Of a stretch of DNA of 8,069 nucleotides, positions 1 to 7,214 are shown piece by piece. The notes beneath the pieces were generated by a model. It worked only from the letters and a program-made list of their open reading frames with translations. It ran no database searches and was not told the DNA's origin. The position numbers and the translations under genes were made by a program. Source of the DNA: Candidatus Aminicenantota bacterium (GTDB taxonomy: Bacteria; Acidobacteriota; Aminicenantia; UBA2199); assembly GCA_030620255.1 (NCBI GenBank), contig JAUXFB010000045.1, positions 1 through 8,069 on the forward strand. The letters run 5' to 3'. Numbering within the stretch: the stretch's first letter is position 1; each line of letters opens with the position of its first letter.

Positions 1-2157
1 TCTGCTGCCGGCAGGAGTCCCCGTTACAACAATATCCAGATTGACGGTGCACAGAACAATGACCTGTTCGGATTGGGAAACAGTGGAACACCGGGTGGTC
101 AAACCATGGTTACTCCCATCAGTCTTGATGCGATCCAGGAATTCCAGATTGTTTTGGCACCCTATGATGTTCGTCAGGGGATGTTTACCGGTGGAGGTGT
201 AAATGTTATCACTAAATCCGGAACCAATGATTATCACGGTAGTGCGTTTTTCTACGGCAGAAATGAAAGCCTAGTGAGGAAAGGCTCCAATGAAGTAGGC
301 GAGCTTATGGAATTCCCTGAATTCAGCGAAAGTACCTTTGGTTTAACTGTTGGCGGTCCCATTATAAAAAACAAACTTTTCTTTTTTATTAGTGGTGAAA
401 TGAAAAAAGAGAAGAGCCAAAAAGATCTGAATTATATTATTGACGGTACAGGCAGTTCAACCGACTACGGGCATAAAGATGAAGCAGACAGGTTTGTCAG
501 CCTCCTCAATGGTTACGGACACGATGCCGGTAGCTATGGTCCAGTATCGAATGATTTTGACAGTAAACAGTTATTTTTCAGGTTAGACTGGAATATCAAT
601 AAGAATCATAGATTGACTCTGCGTAATAATTATGTTGATGCAAACAGGGAAATTCTAAGAAGAAACGCCAGTTATGCTTTTGCTTTTGAGAGTTGGACCT
701 ATCTGATGGAAAGTACAACAAATTCCACTGTGCTTCAGTTAAACAGTACATTAGGAAAGAATCTGTTCAATGAATTGATTCTGAACTATACAACGATCCG
801 TGACAAGAGAGCTCCCATAGGTGATCCATTCCCAGCTATTCAAATCCGTGATGTTGGTTTTCAAGCCGGAAGTGAAACCTATTCACACAAGAACCAATTA
901 GACCAGGATCTGCTTGAAATCACAAGCAATCTTACACTTTATGCTGGTGACCATACAATTACCTTTGGAACTCATAATGAGTTCTTCAAATTCTATAATG
1001 TTTTTGTTAAGAGAGCTTATGGTCATTATTATTTCCAAAATCTGGATGATTTTGAAGCAGGAAAAGCATATAGATACAGGCATGTTTATTCAAACACCAA
1101 TGACCCCTTAGCTCCGGCAAAATTTTCTGTCAGCCAATTAGGCTTTTATGTGGGTGATGAATGGACTGTTTCACCTAAATTTAACCTGACTTTCGGAATT
1201 CGTGCTGATATGCCTTTGTTCCCGGATACACCCACTGCTAATCCTGCTGTATTAGCTGCATTCGGTATACCTACTGATCATATGCCCACTGGCAATATAC
1301 TGTTTTCTCCACGTGTAGGTTTTAACCTTGATCTGGGAAATAAGGAAACTCAACTTCGCGGCGGTATTGGTGTTTTCTCAGGAAGAACTCCCTATGTATG
1401 GATATCGAACCAGTATTCCGTTAACGGAGTAGATCTTACCGAAATTTATTATACTAATTATTCAGGTGTTGATTTTGTTTCAGATCCATATAATCAGCCT
1501 AAAATGGCAGGCGGATCTACAGCTGAAATCAACATACATGACAAGAACTATAAATTCCCCCAAAGCTTAAGAACCAATATAGCTGTAGACAGGGAACTGC
1601 CCTATGGTTTTACAGGCACTGTTGAATTTGTCTATTCCAAAGCTATTAATGAGATTAAATATGAGAATCTCAATCTCCAACAGGTAGGTACCCAGCCTGA
1701 CGGACGTCCTGTTTACGGACATAATAACTATAAGACCTACTGGGATGTGGACTGGAAATACCCGGCTTTCACTAATGTTATATACCTGACCAATACCAAC
1801 AAGGGATTTAATTACTCCCTCTCTTTTCAATTGCGGAAGGAATTTAAGAGTGGAGGACTGTTTAATATATCTTATACCTATGGTATGTCAAAAGACCTCT
1901 TCAGTGGTACCTCCTCACAAGCAGTATCAAACTGGGGATATAACGTCACATCCGGTGATCCCAATAACCCGGAAATGACTTATTCCTCTCATGATATCCG
2001 TCATCGTGTTGCTTTAGCTATCTCTAAAAAATTCGATTTCTTTAAAAATGCTCCCACCACATTCTCTCTTTTCTATGAGGCAAGGTCAGGAAGACCATAT
2101 TCTACCATCTATGTGTATGACTTTAATGGTGATGGCCGTAGTAATGACTCTATCTAA
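1..2157 (+). CDS. TonB-dependent receptor, Oar-like, 5' partial and ended early by an in-frame stop
   Basis: This is an outer-membrane receptor or transporter of the TonB-dependent family, in the Oar-like branch that normally carries an N-terminal carboxypeptidase-regulatory-like domain. The reading frame is open from base 1, so the signal peptide, regulatory domain and first part of the plug are outside the window; a TTG at 73 is only an internal leucine codon. Visible first is plug sequence (SPRYNNIQIDGA, then PISLDAIQEFQIV and YDVRQGMFTGGGVNVITKSGTN at about residues 40-77). A long region rich in aromatic residues with alternating polar positions follows, typical of a 22-strand beta-barrel. 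Near the end is an acidic calcium-loop-like motif, DFNGDGRSND (codons 707-716). Translation stops at TAA 2155-2157, although the same frame continues into recognisable barrel sequence to 2586. The substrate cannot be told from sequence. The gene is clearly richer in GC and CGN arginine codons than its neighbours. Family assignment is firm; whether a functional product is made is doubtful. Confidence 0.85.
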   Translation, partial: SAAGRSPRYNNIQIDGAQNNDLFGLGNSGTPGGQTMVTPISLDAIQEFQIVLAPYDVRQGMFTGGGVNVITKSGTNDYHGSAFFYGRNESLVRKGSNEVGELMEFPEFSESTFGLTVGGPIIKNKLFFFISGEMKKEKSQKDLNYIIDGTGSSTDYGHKDEADRFVSLLNGYGHDAGSYGPVSNDFDSKQLFFRLDWNINKNHRLTLRNNYVDANREILRRNASYAFAFESWTYLMESTTNSTVLQLNSTLGKNLFNELILNYTTIRDKRAPIGDPFPAIQIRDVGFQAGSETYSHKNQLDQDLLEITSNLTLYAGDHTITFGTHNEFFKFYNVFVKRAYGHYYFQNLDDFEAGKAYRYRHVYSNTNDPLAPAKFSVSQLGFYVGDEWTVSPKFNLTFGIRADMPLFPDTPTANPAVLAAFGIPTDHMPTGNILFSPRVGFNLDLGNKETQLRGGIGVFSGRTPYVWISNQYSVNGVDLTEIYYTNYSGVDFVSDPYNQPKMAGGSTAEINIHDKNYKFPQSLRTNIAVDRELPYGFTGTVEFVYSKAINEIKYENLNLQQVGTQPDGRPVYGHNNYKTYWDVDWKYPAFTNVIYLTNTNKGFNYSLSFQLRKEFKSGGLFNISYTYGMSKDLFSGTSSQAVSNWGYNVTSGDPNNPEMTYSSHDIRHRVALAISKKFDFFKNAPTTFSLFYEARSGRPYSTIYVYDFNGDGRSNDSI

Positions 2158-2586
2158 GTACCCAGGGATGAGAGCGATATCATCCTGGTAAGCGGCACCT
2201 GGGCTGAGTTAGATGCTTATATTAAAGGCGATCCTGCTCTAGAGTCACATCGCGGACAGATTCTCCCCCGTAATGCCAGTCGTGACCCATGGTTTCATCG
2301 TGTGGATATAAAAATCGCCCAGCAGATTCCAATACCCGGACTGAAAGGTAATAAACTATTTATAACCTTTGATATTGAAAATTTCCTTAATTTAGTGAAC
2401 AAGGAATGGGGATATTATAAGTACATCCAATTTAATGATGCTCCGCTTCAATTTGCAGGTTACAATGGCGATGGTGTCCCTACATTTAAATTTAGAGGGG
2501 ATTCGGAAACAGATGATGCCCGTTACCAGCTCAACCAGGAATTTTCTCGCTGGAGAGGAATGGTTGGATTGCGCTATAAATTCTAA
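2158..2586 (+). pseudogene. C-terminal remainder of the same TonB-dependent receptor, downstream of the nonsense codon
   Basis: These 142 codons follow the TAA at 2155-2157 without any frame change and complete the beta-barrel. The first residues, VPRDESDIIL, directly continue the preceding SNDSI. Oar-like proteins usually read as a (N)DLIY(V/I)PRD-type segment here, so the stop most likely replaces a tyrosine codon (TAT or TAC to TAA, one base). The piece contains further strand-like sequence (KLFITFDIENFLNLVNKEWG) and ends in GMVGLRYKF, a C-terminal strand with the terminal phenylalanine that BamA recognises in outer-membrane proteins. A GTG at 2302 in this frame has no Shine-Dalgarno sequence, and nothing suggests independent expression. 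Without this part the upstream product would lack its last strands and its assembly signal. The alternatives are a sequencing or assembly error, or stop-codon read-through. Confidence 0.8.
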
Positions 2587-2615
2587 ATACATTTGGAATA
2601 AAATTTTGTTAAAAG

Positions 2616-2649
2616 AAAAGCCCTCTGGTAACCCAGAGGGCTTTTTTTT
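2616..2649. terminator. Intrinsic terminator between convergent receptor gene and punA, probably bidirectional
   Basis: A perfect 13-bp stem (AAAAGCCCTCTGG at 2616-2628 pairing with CCAGAGGGCTTTT at 2633-2645) encloses the 4-base loop TAAC and is followed by eight Ts (2642-2649) on the + strand. It lies 30 bp after the receptor stop codon. Read on the minus strand, the same stem is followed by CTTTTCTTTT, also U-rich, and it lies 16-49 bases after the punA stop, so it can end transcripts from both sides. Confidence 0.93.
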
Positions 2650-2664
2650 GATTTTGTAAATTTA

Positions 2665-3483
2665 TTAAAATTCAGGAATTATTTTTTCTAATAGAGCAAT
2701 AAAATTGTTTTTTACCCTATTTGCTGTTTCTGTAACCTCTTTGTGATTTAGAGGAGATTTTGAAATACCTGCAGCAAGATTAGTAATGCAGGAAATTCCA
2801 GCTACTTCCACACCCATATGTCTGGCAACAATTGCTTCAGGGACTGTTGACATGCCTACTGCATCAGCACCAAGAATTGATAACATTTTTATTTCTGAAG
2901 GGGTTTCATAAGATGGTCCCATTAAAGCTGCATAAACCCCTGTTTTTAATTTTAAACCCAATGAGTCGCTTATACCAAATATTATCTTAATAAGCTCCTT
3001 GTTATAAACATTGCTCATGTCAGGGAACCTGGGTCCCATACGTTCATCATTCTCACCTTTTAGAGGATTGATTCCCATTAAATTTATATGATCATGAATA
3101 ACCATTAGATCACCTGGTTTGAATTTTGGATTAATTCCTCCTGCAGCATTGGTTAATATGATTTTTTCTATTCCCATTCCGCACAACACCCTTATTGGGA
3201 ATACTATATCTTTAATGTCATGTCCTTCATAAAAATGATATCTTCCCTGTAAAATCACAATTGTTTTGTTCTGAATTTTTCCAAATACTAATTTGCCAGC
3301 ATGACCTTTTATACTAACCTTTTTAAAGTGAGGAATATCTGAATAATTAAAAATGTTCTTTTTAGAAACAGTATTTGCAAATTCTCCAAGTCCTGAGCCT
3401 AAGACAATCCCAATTTCGGGTTTTAAAAAATCATTCTTTTTTATAAAACTTATAGATTCATTGATTTGATCGTAAACTTTCAT
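2665..3483 (-). CDS. punA: Purine nucleoside phosphorylase, trimeric (PNP family 2 / class I)
   Basis: A cytosolic enzyme that cleaves purine (deoxy)ribonucleosides with phosphate to the free base and (deoxy)ribose-1-phosphate. The 272 residues match the usual length of trimeric PNPs such as Bacillus PupG. Visible motifs are GSGLG (29-33), GRYHFYEG (80-87), NAAGG (112-116), GPSYETPSE (189-197), GMSTVPEAIVARH (210-222) and ITNLAAG (233-239). By analogy with mammalian PNP, S30, R81, H83 and S212 form the phosphate site, and E193 with N235 bind the purine. An Asn at the second position is the pattern of enzymes preferring 6-oxopurines (inosine, guanosine), so adenosine is a less likely substrate. 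The ATG start is preceded by TGAGG, in which the deoB stop TGA is part of the Shine-Dalgarno, indicating translational coupling. It is the second gene of a deoB-punA unit and ends just before a strong terminator. All key residues are present. Confidence 0.95.
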   Translation of the reverse strand: MKVYDQINESISFIKKNDFLKPEIGIVLGSGLGEFANTVSKKNIFNYSDIPHFKKVSIKGHAGKLVFGKIQNKTIVILQGRYHFYEGHDIKDIVFPIRVLCGMGIEKIILTNAAGGINPKFKPGDLMVIHDHINLMGINPLKGENDERMGPRFPDMSNVYNKELIKIIFGISDSLGLKLKTGVYAALMGPSYETPSEIKMLSILGADAVGMSTVPEAIVARHMGVEVAGISCITNLAAGISKSPLNHKEVTETANRVKNNFIALLEKIIPEF

Positions 3484-3490
3484 TTTAACC

Positions 3491-4651
3491 TCAAAAAAAA
3501 CTTTTACCTGGAAATTGATGTTCTATTTCAAATAATTTAAGAATAGAGACACCTAAATCAGAGAAGCTTCTACGTATTCCCAGGTTTACAGGATGCATTA
3601 ATTTTGAATATACCAATAAAGGAACATGCTCTCTTGTATGATCTGTTCCATGATGTGTGGGATCACAACCATGGTCAGCAGTGATTATCAATATATCATT
3701 ATGTTCAAGATGTTGTAATAAACCTGACAATTCATTGTCAAAAGTCTCTAAAGCTTTAGCATATCCTTTTACATCTCTTCTATGGCCATATAACATATCA
3801 AAATCAATAAGATTAATGAATATTAATCCATGATCAGTAATTAATAATTCATTTATTAAAGTTTTCATACCTTCTATGTTATTTTTTGTATGTATTATTT
3901 TTGTTATACCCTGTTCTGCAAAGACATCTCCGATCTTTCCAATTCCAATTACAGGAAAACCTTTTTTTTTCAATATATCAAGAACTGTCTCATGAGGAGG
4001 TTTCATAGAAAAATCTTTTCTTCTAAAAGTCCTTGTAAAATTTCCATGCTCACCTATAAATGGACGTGCAATCACTCTTGCGATATTGTATTTATCACAT
4101 ACTTTTCTTGTAGCTTCACACATTTTATAGAGTTTATCAACAGGTATAATGTGTTCATGAGCTGCAATTTGAAATACACTATCACCAGATGTATAAACAA
4201 TAGGAAAACCTGTTTTTATATGTTCTTCACCGAGTTCTTGAATAATAACAGTTCCTGAAGCTGCTTTATTCCCTAAAATTTTATGTACTCCTGTAGCTTC
4301 AAAAAAATCCTCAAGAATTTCTTCTGGAAAACCATCAGGAAAAACAGGAAAGGGGTGTTCTGTAATCAAACCCATTATTTCCCAGTGACCTGTTACTGTG
4401 TCTTTATTCTTCGAAGCTTCCATCATTTTGCCATATGATGCTAATGGGTTGGAATTTGGGGGTACTCCTTTTATATGTAAGATATTTCCGAGTCCCATTT
4501 TTTGAAGGTTAGGGAGATTTAAACCGCCTGTAAATTTAGCTATGTTGCCAATAGTGTTTGCTCCCTTATCCCCGAATTCGTCAGAATCAGGCATCTCTCC
4601 TACACCAACACTATCCAGTATGATTAAAATTACTCGTTTATTATTTGACAT
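3491..4651 (-). CDS. deoB: Phosphopentomutase
   Basis: A cytosolic di-manganese enzyme of the alkaline phosphatase superfamily that interconverts (deoxy)ribose-1-phosphate and (deoxy)ribose-5-phosphate, linking nucleoside phosphorolysis to DeoC and the pentose phosphate pathway. With the ATG at 4651 the protein is 386 residues, normal for the family. D13 (LDSVGVGEMPD), T85 in KDTVTGHWE, D285 in the IDFDMLYGHRRD segment, and D326/H327 with H338 in ADHGCDPTHHGTDHTREHVP correspond to the metal ligands and phosphorylated threonine of the Bacillus cereus enzyme; D13 and T85 even share its numbering. A TTG three codons upstream (4660) is in frame but adds only MNI. Neither start has a clear Shine-Dalgarno, and the putative promoter leaves a leader of about 9 bases. 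The gene ends in an eight-T run reading straight into TGA, and punA starts 7 bases later. Confidence 0.95.
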   Translation of the reverse strand: MSNNKRVILIILDSVGVGEMPDSDEFGDKGANTIGNIAKFTGGLNLPNLQKMGLGNILHIKGVPPNSNPLASYGKMMEASKNKDTVTGHWEIMGLITEHPFPVFPDGFPEEILEDFFEATGVHKILGNKAASGTVIIQELGEEHIKTGFPIVYTSGDSVFQIAAHEHIIPVDKLYKMCEATRKVCDKYNIARVIARPFIGEHGNFTRTFRRKDFSMKPPHETVLDILKKKGFPVIGIGKIGDVFAEQGITKIIHTKNNIEGMKTLINELLITDHGLIFINLIDFDMLYGHRRDVKGYAKALETFDNELSGLLQHLEHNDILIITADHGCDPTHHGTDHTREHVPLLVYSKLMHPVNLGIRRSFSDLGVSILKLFEIEHQFPGKSFF

Positions 4652-4666
4652 AATGTTCAAAAAATT

Positions 4667-4695
4667 AAATTAACACAGCACCTGAAAAAAGTCAA
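4667..4695 (-). promoter_or_regulatory. Putative sigma-70-type promoter for deoB-punA
   Basis: On the minus strand TTGACT (4690-4695) and TAATTT (4667-4672) are separated by exactly 17 bases. Transcription would start near 4660, only about 9 bases before the deoB ATG. That is too short for a normal Shine-Dalgarno sequence, consistent with none being seen. The -10 element is imperfect and the region is AT-rich, so chance is not excluded. Confidence 0.5.
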
Positions 4696-4707
4696 AATTT
4701 AATTGTA

Positions 4708-4736
4708 TTGACATATTCTTTCTTATAAATTAGAAT
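4708..4736 (+). promoter_or_regulatory. Sigma-70-type promoter for cdd-deoC-deoA
   Basis: TTGACA (4708-4713), a perfect consensus -35, is followed after 17 bases by TAGAAT (4731-4736), one mismatch from the consensus -10. The predicted start near 4743 gives a leader of about 19 bases containing AAAGG (4750-4754), seven bases before the cdd ATG. Position, spacing and match all support a strong housekeeping promoter driving the rightward operon. Confidence 0.78.
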
Positions 4737-4761
4737 TTGATAGAAGAATAAAGGTTTTAAA

Positions 4762-5160
4762 ATGGATTATGAAATAAAAAGATTATTGGAAAAGGCAAAA
4801 CAAGCAAAAGAGAATTCATATGCTCCTTATTCTAATTTTCATGTTGGTGCAGCAGTTATTGGAAAAAATGGTAAAATTTATTCTGGAAGTAATGTTGAAA
4901 ATTCATCCTATGGTTTGACTATTTGTGCTGAAAGAGCTGCTATTTTTAAAATGGTTAATGATGGAGAAAGGGAAATTTTAGCAATTCTTATAATTGGCGA
5001 CACTGAGAAATTTCTTCCACCCTGTGGAGCTTGCCGTCAGGTTCTTTCTGAATTCTCAACAAATAAAACAACAGTTTATATGTGCAATAAACATGAAGAA
5101 TTTAAAAAAATGACAATTGAGGAGCTTATTCCATTAAAATTTTCTATAGATTTTTTATAA
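4762..5160 (+). CDS. cdd: Cytidine deaminase, short homotetrameric type
   Basis: A cytosolic zinc enzyme that hydrolytically deaminates cytidine and deoxycytidine to (deoxy)uridine, feeding the pyrimidine phosphorylase encoded two genes downstream. At 132 residues it matches the small tetrameric class (Bacillus, human) rather than the long dimeric E. coli form. The zinc and catalytic signature is complete: C55-A56-E57-R58 in TICAERAAIFK and C88/C91 in PPCGACRQV. F26 in SNFHVGAA and N45/E47 in SNVENSSYG fit the ligand-binding positions of the family. The ATG has a usable AAAGG ribosome-binding site and is the first codon after a strong promoter. It heads an operon with deoC, whose start lies 11 bases past the stop. 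No anomaly is seen. Confidence 0.95.
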   Translation: MDYEIKRLLEKAKQAKENSYAPYSNFHVGAAVIGKNGKIYSGSNVENSSYGLTICAERAAIFKMVNDGEREILAILIIGDTEKFLPPCGACRQVLSEFSTNKTTVYMCNKHEEFKKMTIEELIPLKFSIDFL

Positions 5161-5175
5161 AGAGGTGACATGTGA
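5161..5175 (+). promoter_or_regulatory. Ribosome-binding site of deoC with overlapping ATG-TGA start-stop
   Basis: AGAGGTGA (5161-5168) is the best Shine-Dalgarno sequence in the window and begins directly after the cdd stop codon. The deoC frame can only start at GTG 5172-5174, six bases after AGAGG. An out-of-frame ATG at 5170-5172 shares its G with this GTG and is followed at once by TGA (5173-5175), forming a minimal start-stop pair that could compete with the real start. Confidence 0.7.
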
Positions 5176-5837
5176 TAATAAATAACCCAAAAGAATTATC
5201 AAAATACATTGATCATACAATATTAAAACCAGATGCTACTGAATTGGAGATTGAAAAATTTTGTAATGAAGCCTTGAAATATAAATTTGCATCAGTGTGT
5301 ATAAACCCGTGTTTTGTTTCTTATGCTTTTAATATTTTAAAAGGTAGTGATGTTAAGGTCTGTTCAGTAGTAGATTTTCCTCTTGGTTCTGGTACAAGAG
5401 AGATTAAAGCATATGAAGCAATTAAGGCTGTTGTAGATGGAGCAGATGAATTGGATATGGTAATGAATATTTCTTATTTAAAATCAAGAAAGTATAATGA
5501 AATTGAGAAAGATATAAGCTATGTAGCTAACTCAGTTCCGGAGCATATTGTTCTAAAGGTAATTTTAGAAATTTGTCTTCTTACAGATGAGGAGATAAGG
5601 AAAGCCTGTTCAATTGCTATTAAAGCAGGAGCAGATTTTGTTAAAACATCTACTGGTTTTGGAAAAGGAGGCGCAACAATTGAGGCAGTAAAAATAATGA
5701 AAGAGGTTGTTGGAAATAGAGCGGAAGTAAAAGCAGCTGGAGGCATAAGAGATTTTGATACAGCTAAAGCCATGATAGAGAGCGGAGCAACTAGAATTGG
5801 TGCAAGTTCAAGTCTGAAAATTACTTGCGTTGAATAA
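5172..5837 (+). CDS. deoC: Deoxyribose-phosphate aldolase
   Basis: A cytosolic class I aldolase that splits 2-deoxyribose-5-phosphate into acetaldehyde and glyceraldehyde-3-phosphate, the last step of deoxyribonucleoside catabolism. The 221 residues agree with the short bacterial form. A TIM-barrel is indicated by DHTILKP (14-20), the catalytic aspartate D95 in ADELDMV, the Schiff-base lysine K158 in FVKTSTGFG, and the proton-relay lysine K187 in VKAAGGIRD; GATRIGASSS (206-214 region) is the phosphate-binding end. The start is GTG, chosen because it is the only in-frame start correctly spaced from AGAGGTGA and it gives the expected N-terminus. Where many homologues read IETCYLTDEE this protein has LEICLLTDEE, a change outside the catalytic residues. 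It sits between cdd and deoA, 11 bases after the first and 12 before the preferred start of the second, clearly in one transcript. Confidence 0.95.
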   Translation: MIINNPKELSKYIDHTILKPDATELEIEKFCNEALKYKFASVCINPCFVSYAFNILKGSDVKVCSVVDFPLGSGTREIKAYEAIKAVVDGADELDMVMNISYLKSRKYNEIEKDISYVANSVPEHIVLKVILEICLLTDEEIRKACSIAIKAGADFVKTSTGFGKGGATIEAVKIMKEVVGNRAEVKAAGGIRDFDTAKAMIESGATRIGASSSLKITCVE

Positions 5838-5849
5838 TCTTGTGTGAAT

Positions 5850-7202
5850 ATGAGCTTTAGTATATATGAAATAATCTCAAAAAAAAGGGATGGAAAAGAG
5901 ATAAGCAAAGCAGAGATTGAATTTATTATAAATGGTTATGTAAGGGATGAAATTCCTGACTATCAGATGTCTGCTATTCTTATGGCAATCTATATTCAGG
6001 GATTGAATGAAAGAGAATCATCTGATTTGACTGAAATTATGATGGATTCAGGAGATTATATCTCTTTTAATGAAATAAAAGGAAAAAAAATAGATAAACA
6101 CAGCACTGGCGGTGTTGGTGACAAGATAAGTTTTATTGTTTGTCCGCTTGTAGCATCATGTGGAGTAAAAGTACCAATGCTTTCTGGAAGGGCTTTAGGC
6201 CATACAGGGGGTACACTTGATAAACTGGAATCTATTCCTGGTATGAATGTGTTTTTAAGTATTAATAGGTTTAAACAAGTGTTAGGTGATGTGGGCATGG
6301 TTGTTTCAGGTCAGACTGAGAATATAGTCCCTGCAGACAGAAAACTATATGCTTTGAGAGATTCAACAGCAACAGTTGGTTGTATTCCATTAATAACAAG
6401 CAGTATTATGAGTAAAAAATTAGCTTTAGGTACTGATGGAATAGTCCTGGATGTAAAAACAGGAAAAGGTGCTTTTATTCAAAACAAAAAAGATTCCATT
6501 CTTTTATGCGAGACAATGGTAAGTATTGGAGAAAAAGCCAATAGAAAAACAATTGGAGTTATTACAAACATGAACCAGCCTTTGGGAAAATCAGTTGGCA
6601 ATGCACTTGAAATAATTGAATCAATTGAATCATTAAAGGGTAATGGACCTGATGATGTTATGGATGTAACATATGCTCTTGGAGCATCTATGATGATTGC
6701 TGCAGGCATTGAAAATGATTACTCTAAAGCTATTAAAAGATTAAAACAGAGATTAAACTCAGGTGAGGCTCTTGAAATATTTAGAAATTTTATAAAAGCA
6801 CAGGGAGGAAATGATAAAATATGTGATAATTATGATCTTCTACCGAAAAGTAAATATAAAGTAGAATTAAGATCCGGAAAAGATGGATATGTCTCTGAAA
6901 TAGATGCATTTAAAATAGGTATGGCTGCTGTTTATGTTGGAGCAGGAAGAATAAAAAAAGAGGATTCAATTGAACATGGTACAGGCTTTGTTTTTAACAA
7001 GAAAGAAGGAGATAATGTAAGAAAGGATGAAATCCTTGTTTACATACATACAAATAATAAACAAAATATAGAAGAAATAAAGAAAAGATTGGAATCTGCC
7101 ATTAAAATAAGTTCTAATAAAATTTTATCTCCTCAGACAATTCTTTATGTTATTGATAAAAAGGGAGTTTATTCCTGGGATCAAATAAAAGCTGGTTTTT
7201 AA
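5850..7202 (+). CDS. deoA: Pyrimidine-nucleoside phosphorylase / thymidine phosphorylase
   Basis: A dimeric cytosolic enzyme that phosphorolyses thymidine, deoxyuridine and probably uridine to base and pentose-1-phosphate. From the ATG at 5850 it is 450 residues, close to the E. coli and Bacillus enzymes. It shows the N-terminal helical domain (about 4-68), the phosphate-binding KHSTGGVGD (83-91), the family signature SGRALGHTGGTLDKLE (112-127), and R170, S185 and K189 in the LRDSTATVGCIPLITSSIMSKK segment, equivalent to the pyrimidine-binding Arg, Ser and Lys of E. coli DeoA. A C-terminal PYNP domain (about 343-417) follows. No uridine phosphorylase is nearby, so a broad PyNP (pdp) activity is plausible, but thymidine-only specificity cannot be excluded by eye. 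A GTG at 5844 is an alternative start two codons earlier. Neither start has a good Shine-Dalgarno, suggesting coupling to deoC, whose stop is 12 bases before the ATG. No terminator follows. Confidence 0.93.
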   Translation: MSFSIYEIISKKRDGKEISKAEIEFIINGYVRDEIPDYQMSAILMAIYIQGLNERESSDLTEIMMDSGDYISFNEIKGKKIDKHSTGGVGDKISFIVCPLVASCGVKVPMLSGRALGHTGGTLDKLESIPGMNVFLSINRFKQVLGDVGMVVSGQTENIVPADRKLYALRDSTATVGCIPLITSSIMSKKLALGTDGIVLDVKTGKGAFIQNKKDSILLCETMVSIGEKANRKTIGVITNMNQPLGKSVGNALEIIESIESLKGNGPDDVMDVTYALGASMMIAAGIENDYSKAIKRLKQRLNSGEALEIFRNFIKAQGGNDKICDNYDLLPKSKYKVELRSGKDGYVSEIDAFKIGMAAVYVGAGRIKKEDSIEHGTGFVFNKKEGDNVRKDEILVYIHTNNKQNIEEIKKRLESAIKISSNKILSPQTILYVIDKKGVYSWDQIKAGF

Positions 7203-7214
7203 ATTTATTAAGAT

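Noticed and set aside
2302..2586. Reading frame from a GTG at 2302 considered as an independent small gene.
   Set aside because: It has no Shine-Dalgarno or promoter, its frame is continuous with the receptor back to 2158, and its sequence is the receptor C-terminus.
3890..4258. 122-residue open frame on the + strand opposite deoB.
   Set aside because: It is the antisense shadow of deoB with a Cys/Phe/Tyr-rich low-complexity composition, no ribosome-binding site and no recognisable domain.
4727..4738. Short palindrome AAATT-AG-AATTT over the -10 box of the cdd promoter, considered as an operator.
   Set aside because: The arms are only five AT bases, and such repeats are expected by chance in a region this AT-rich; extension outward fails after one wobble position.
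5875..5892. Run of eight As early in deoA (TCA AAA AAA AGG), considered as a programmed frameshift site.
   Set aside because: Both shifted frames stop within a few codons and give no useful product, and the in-frame protein is complete and family-typical.
5519..5908. 129-residue open frame on the minus strand opposite deoC and the start of deoA.
   Set aside because: It spans two well-supported genes on the other strand, has no promoter or ribosome-binding site and resembles no family I know.
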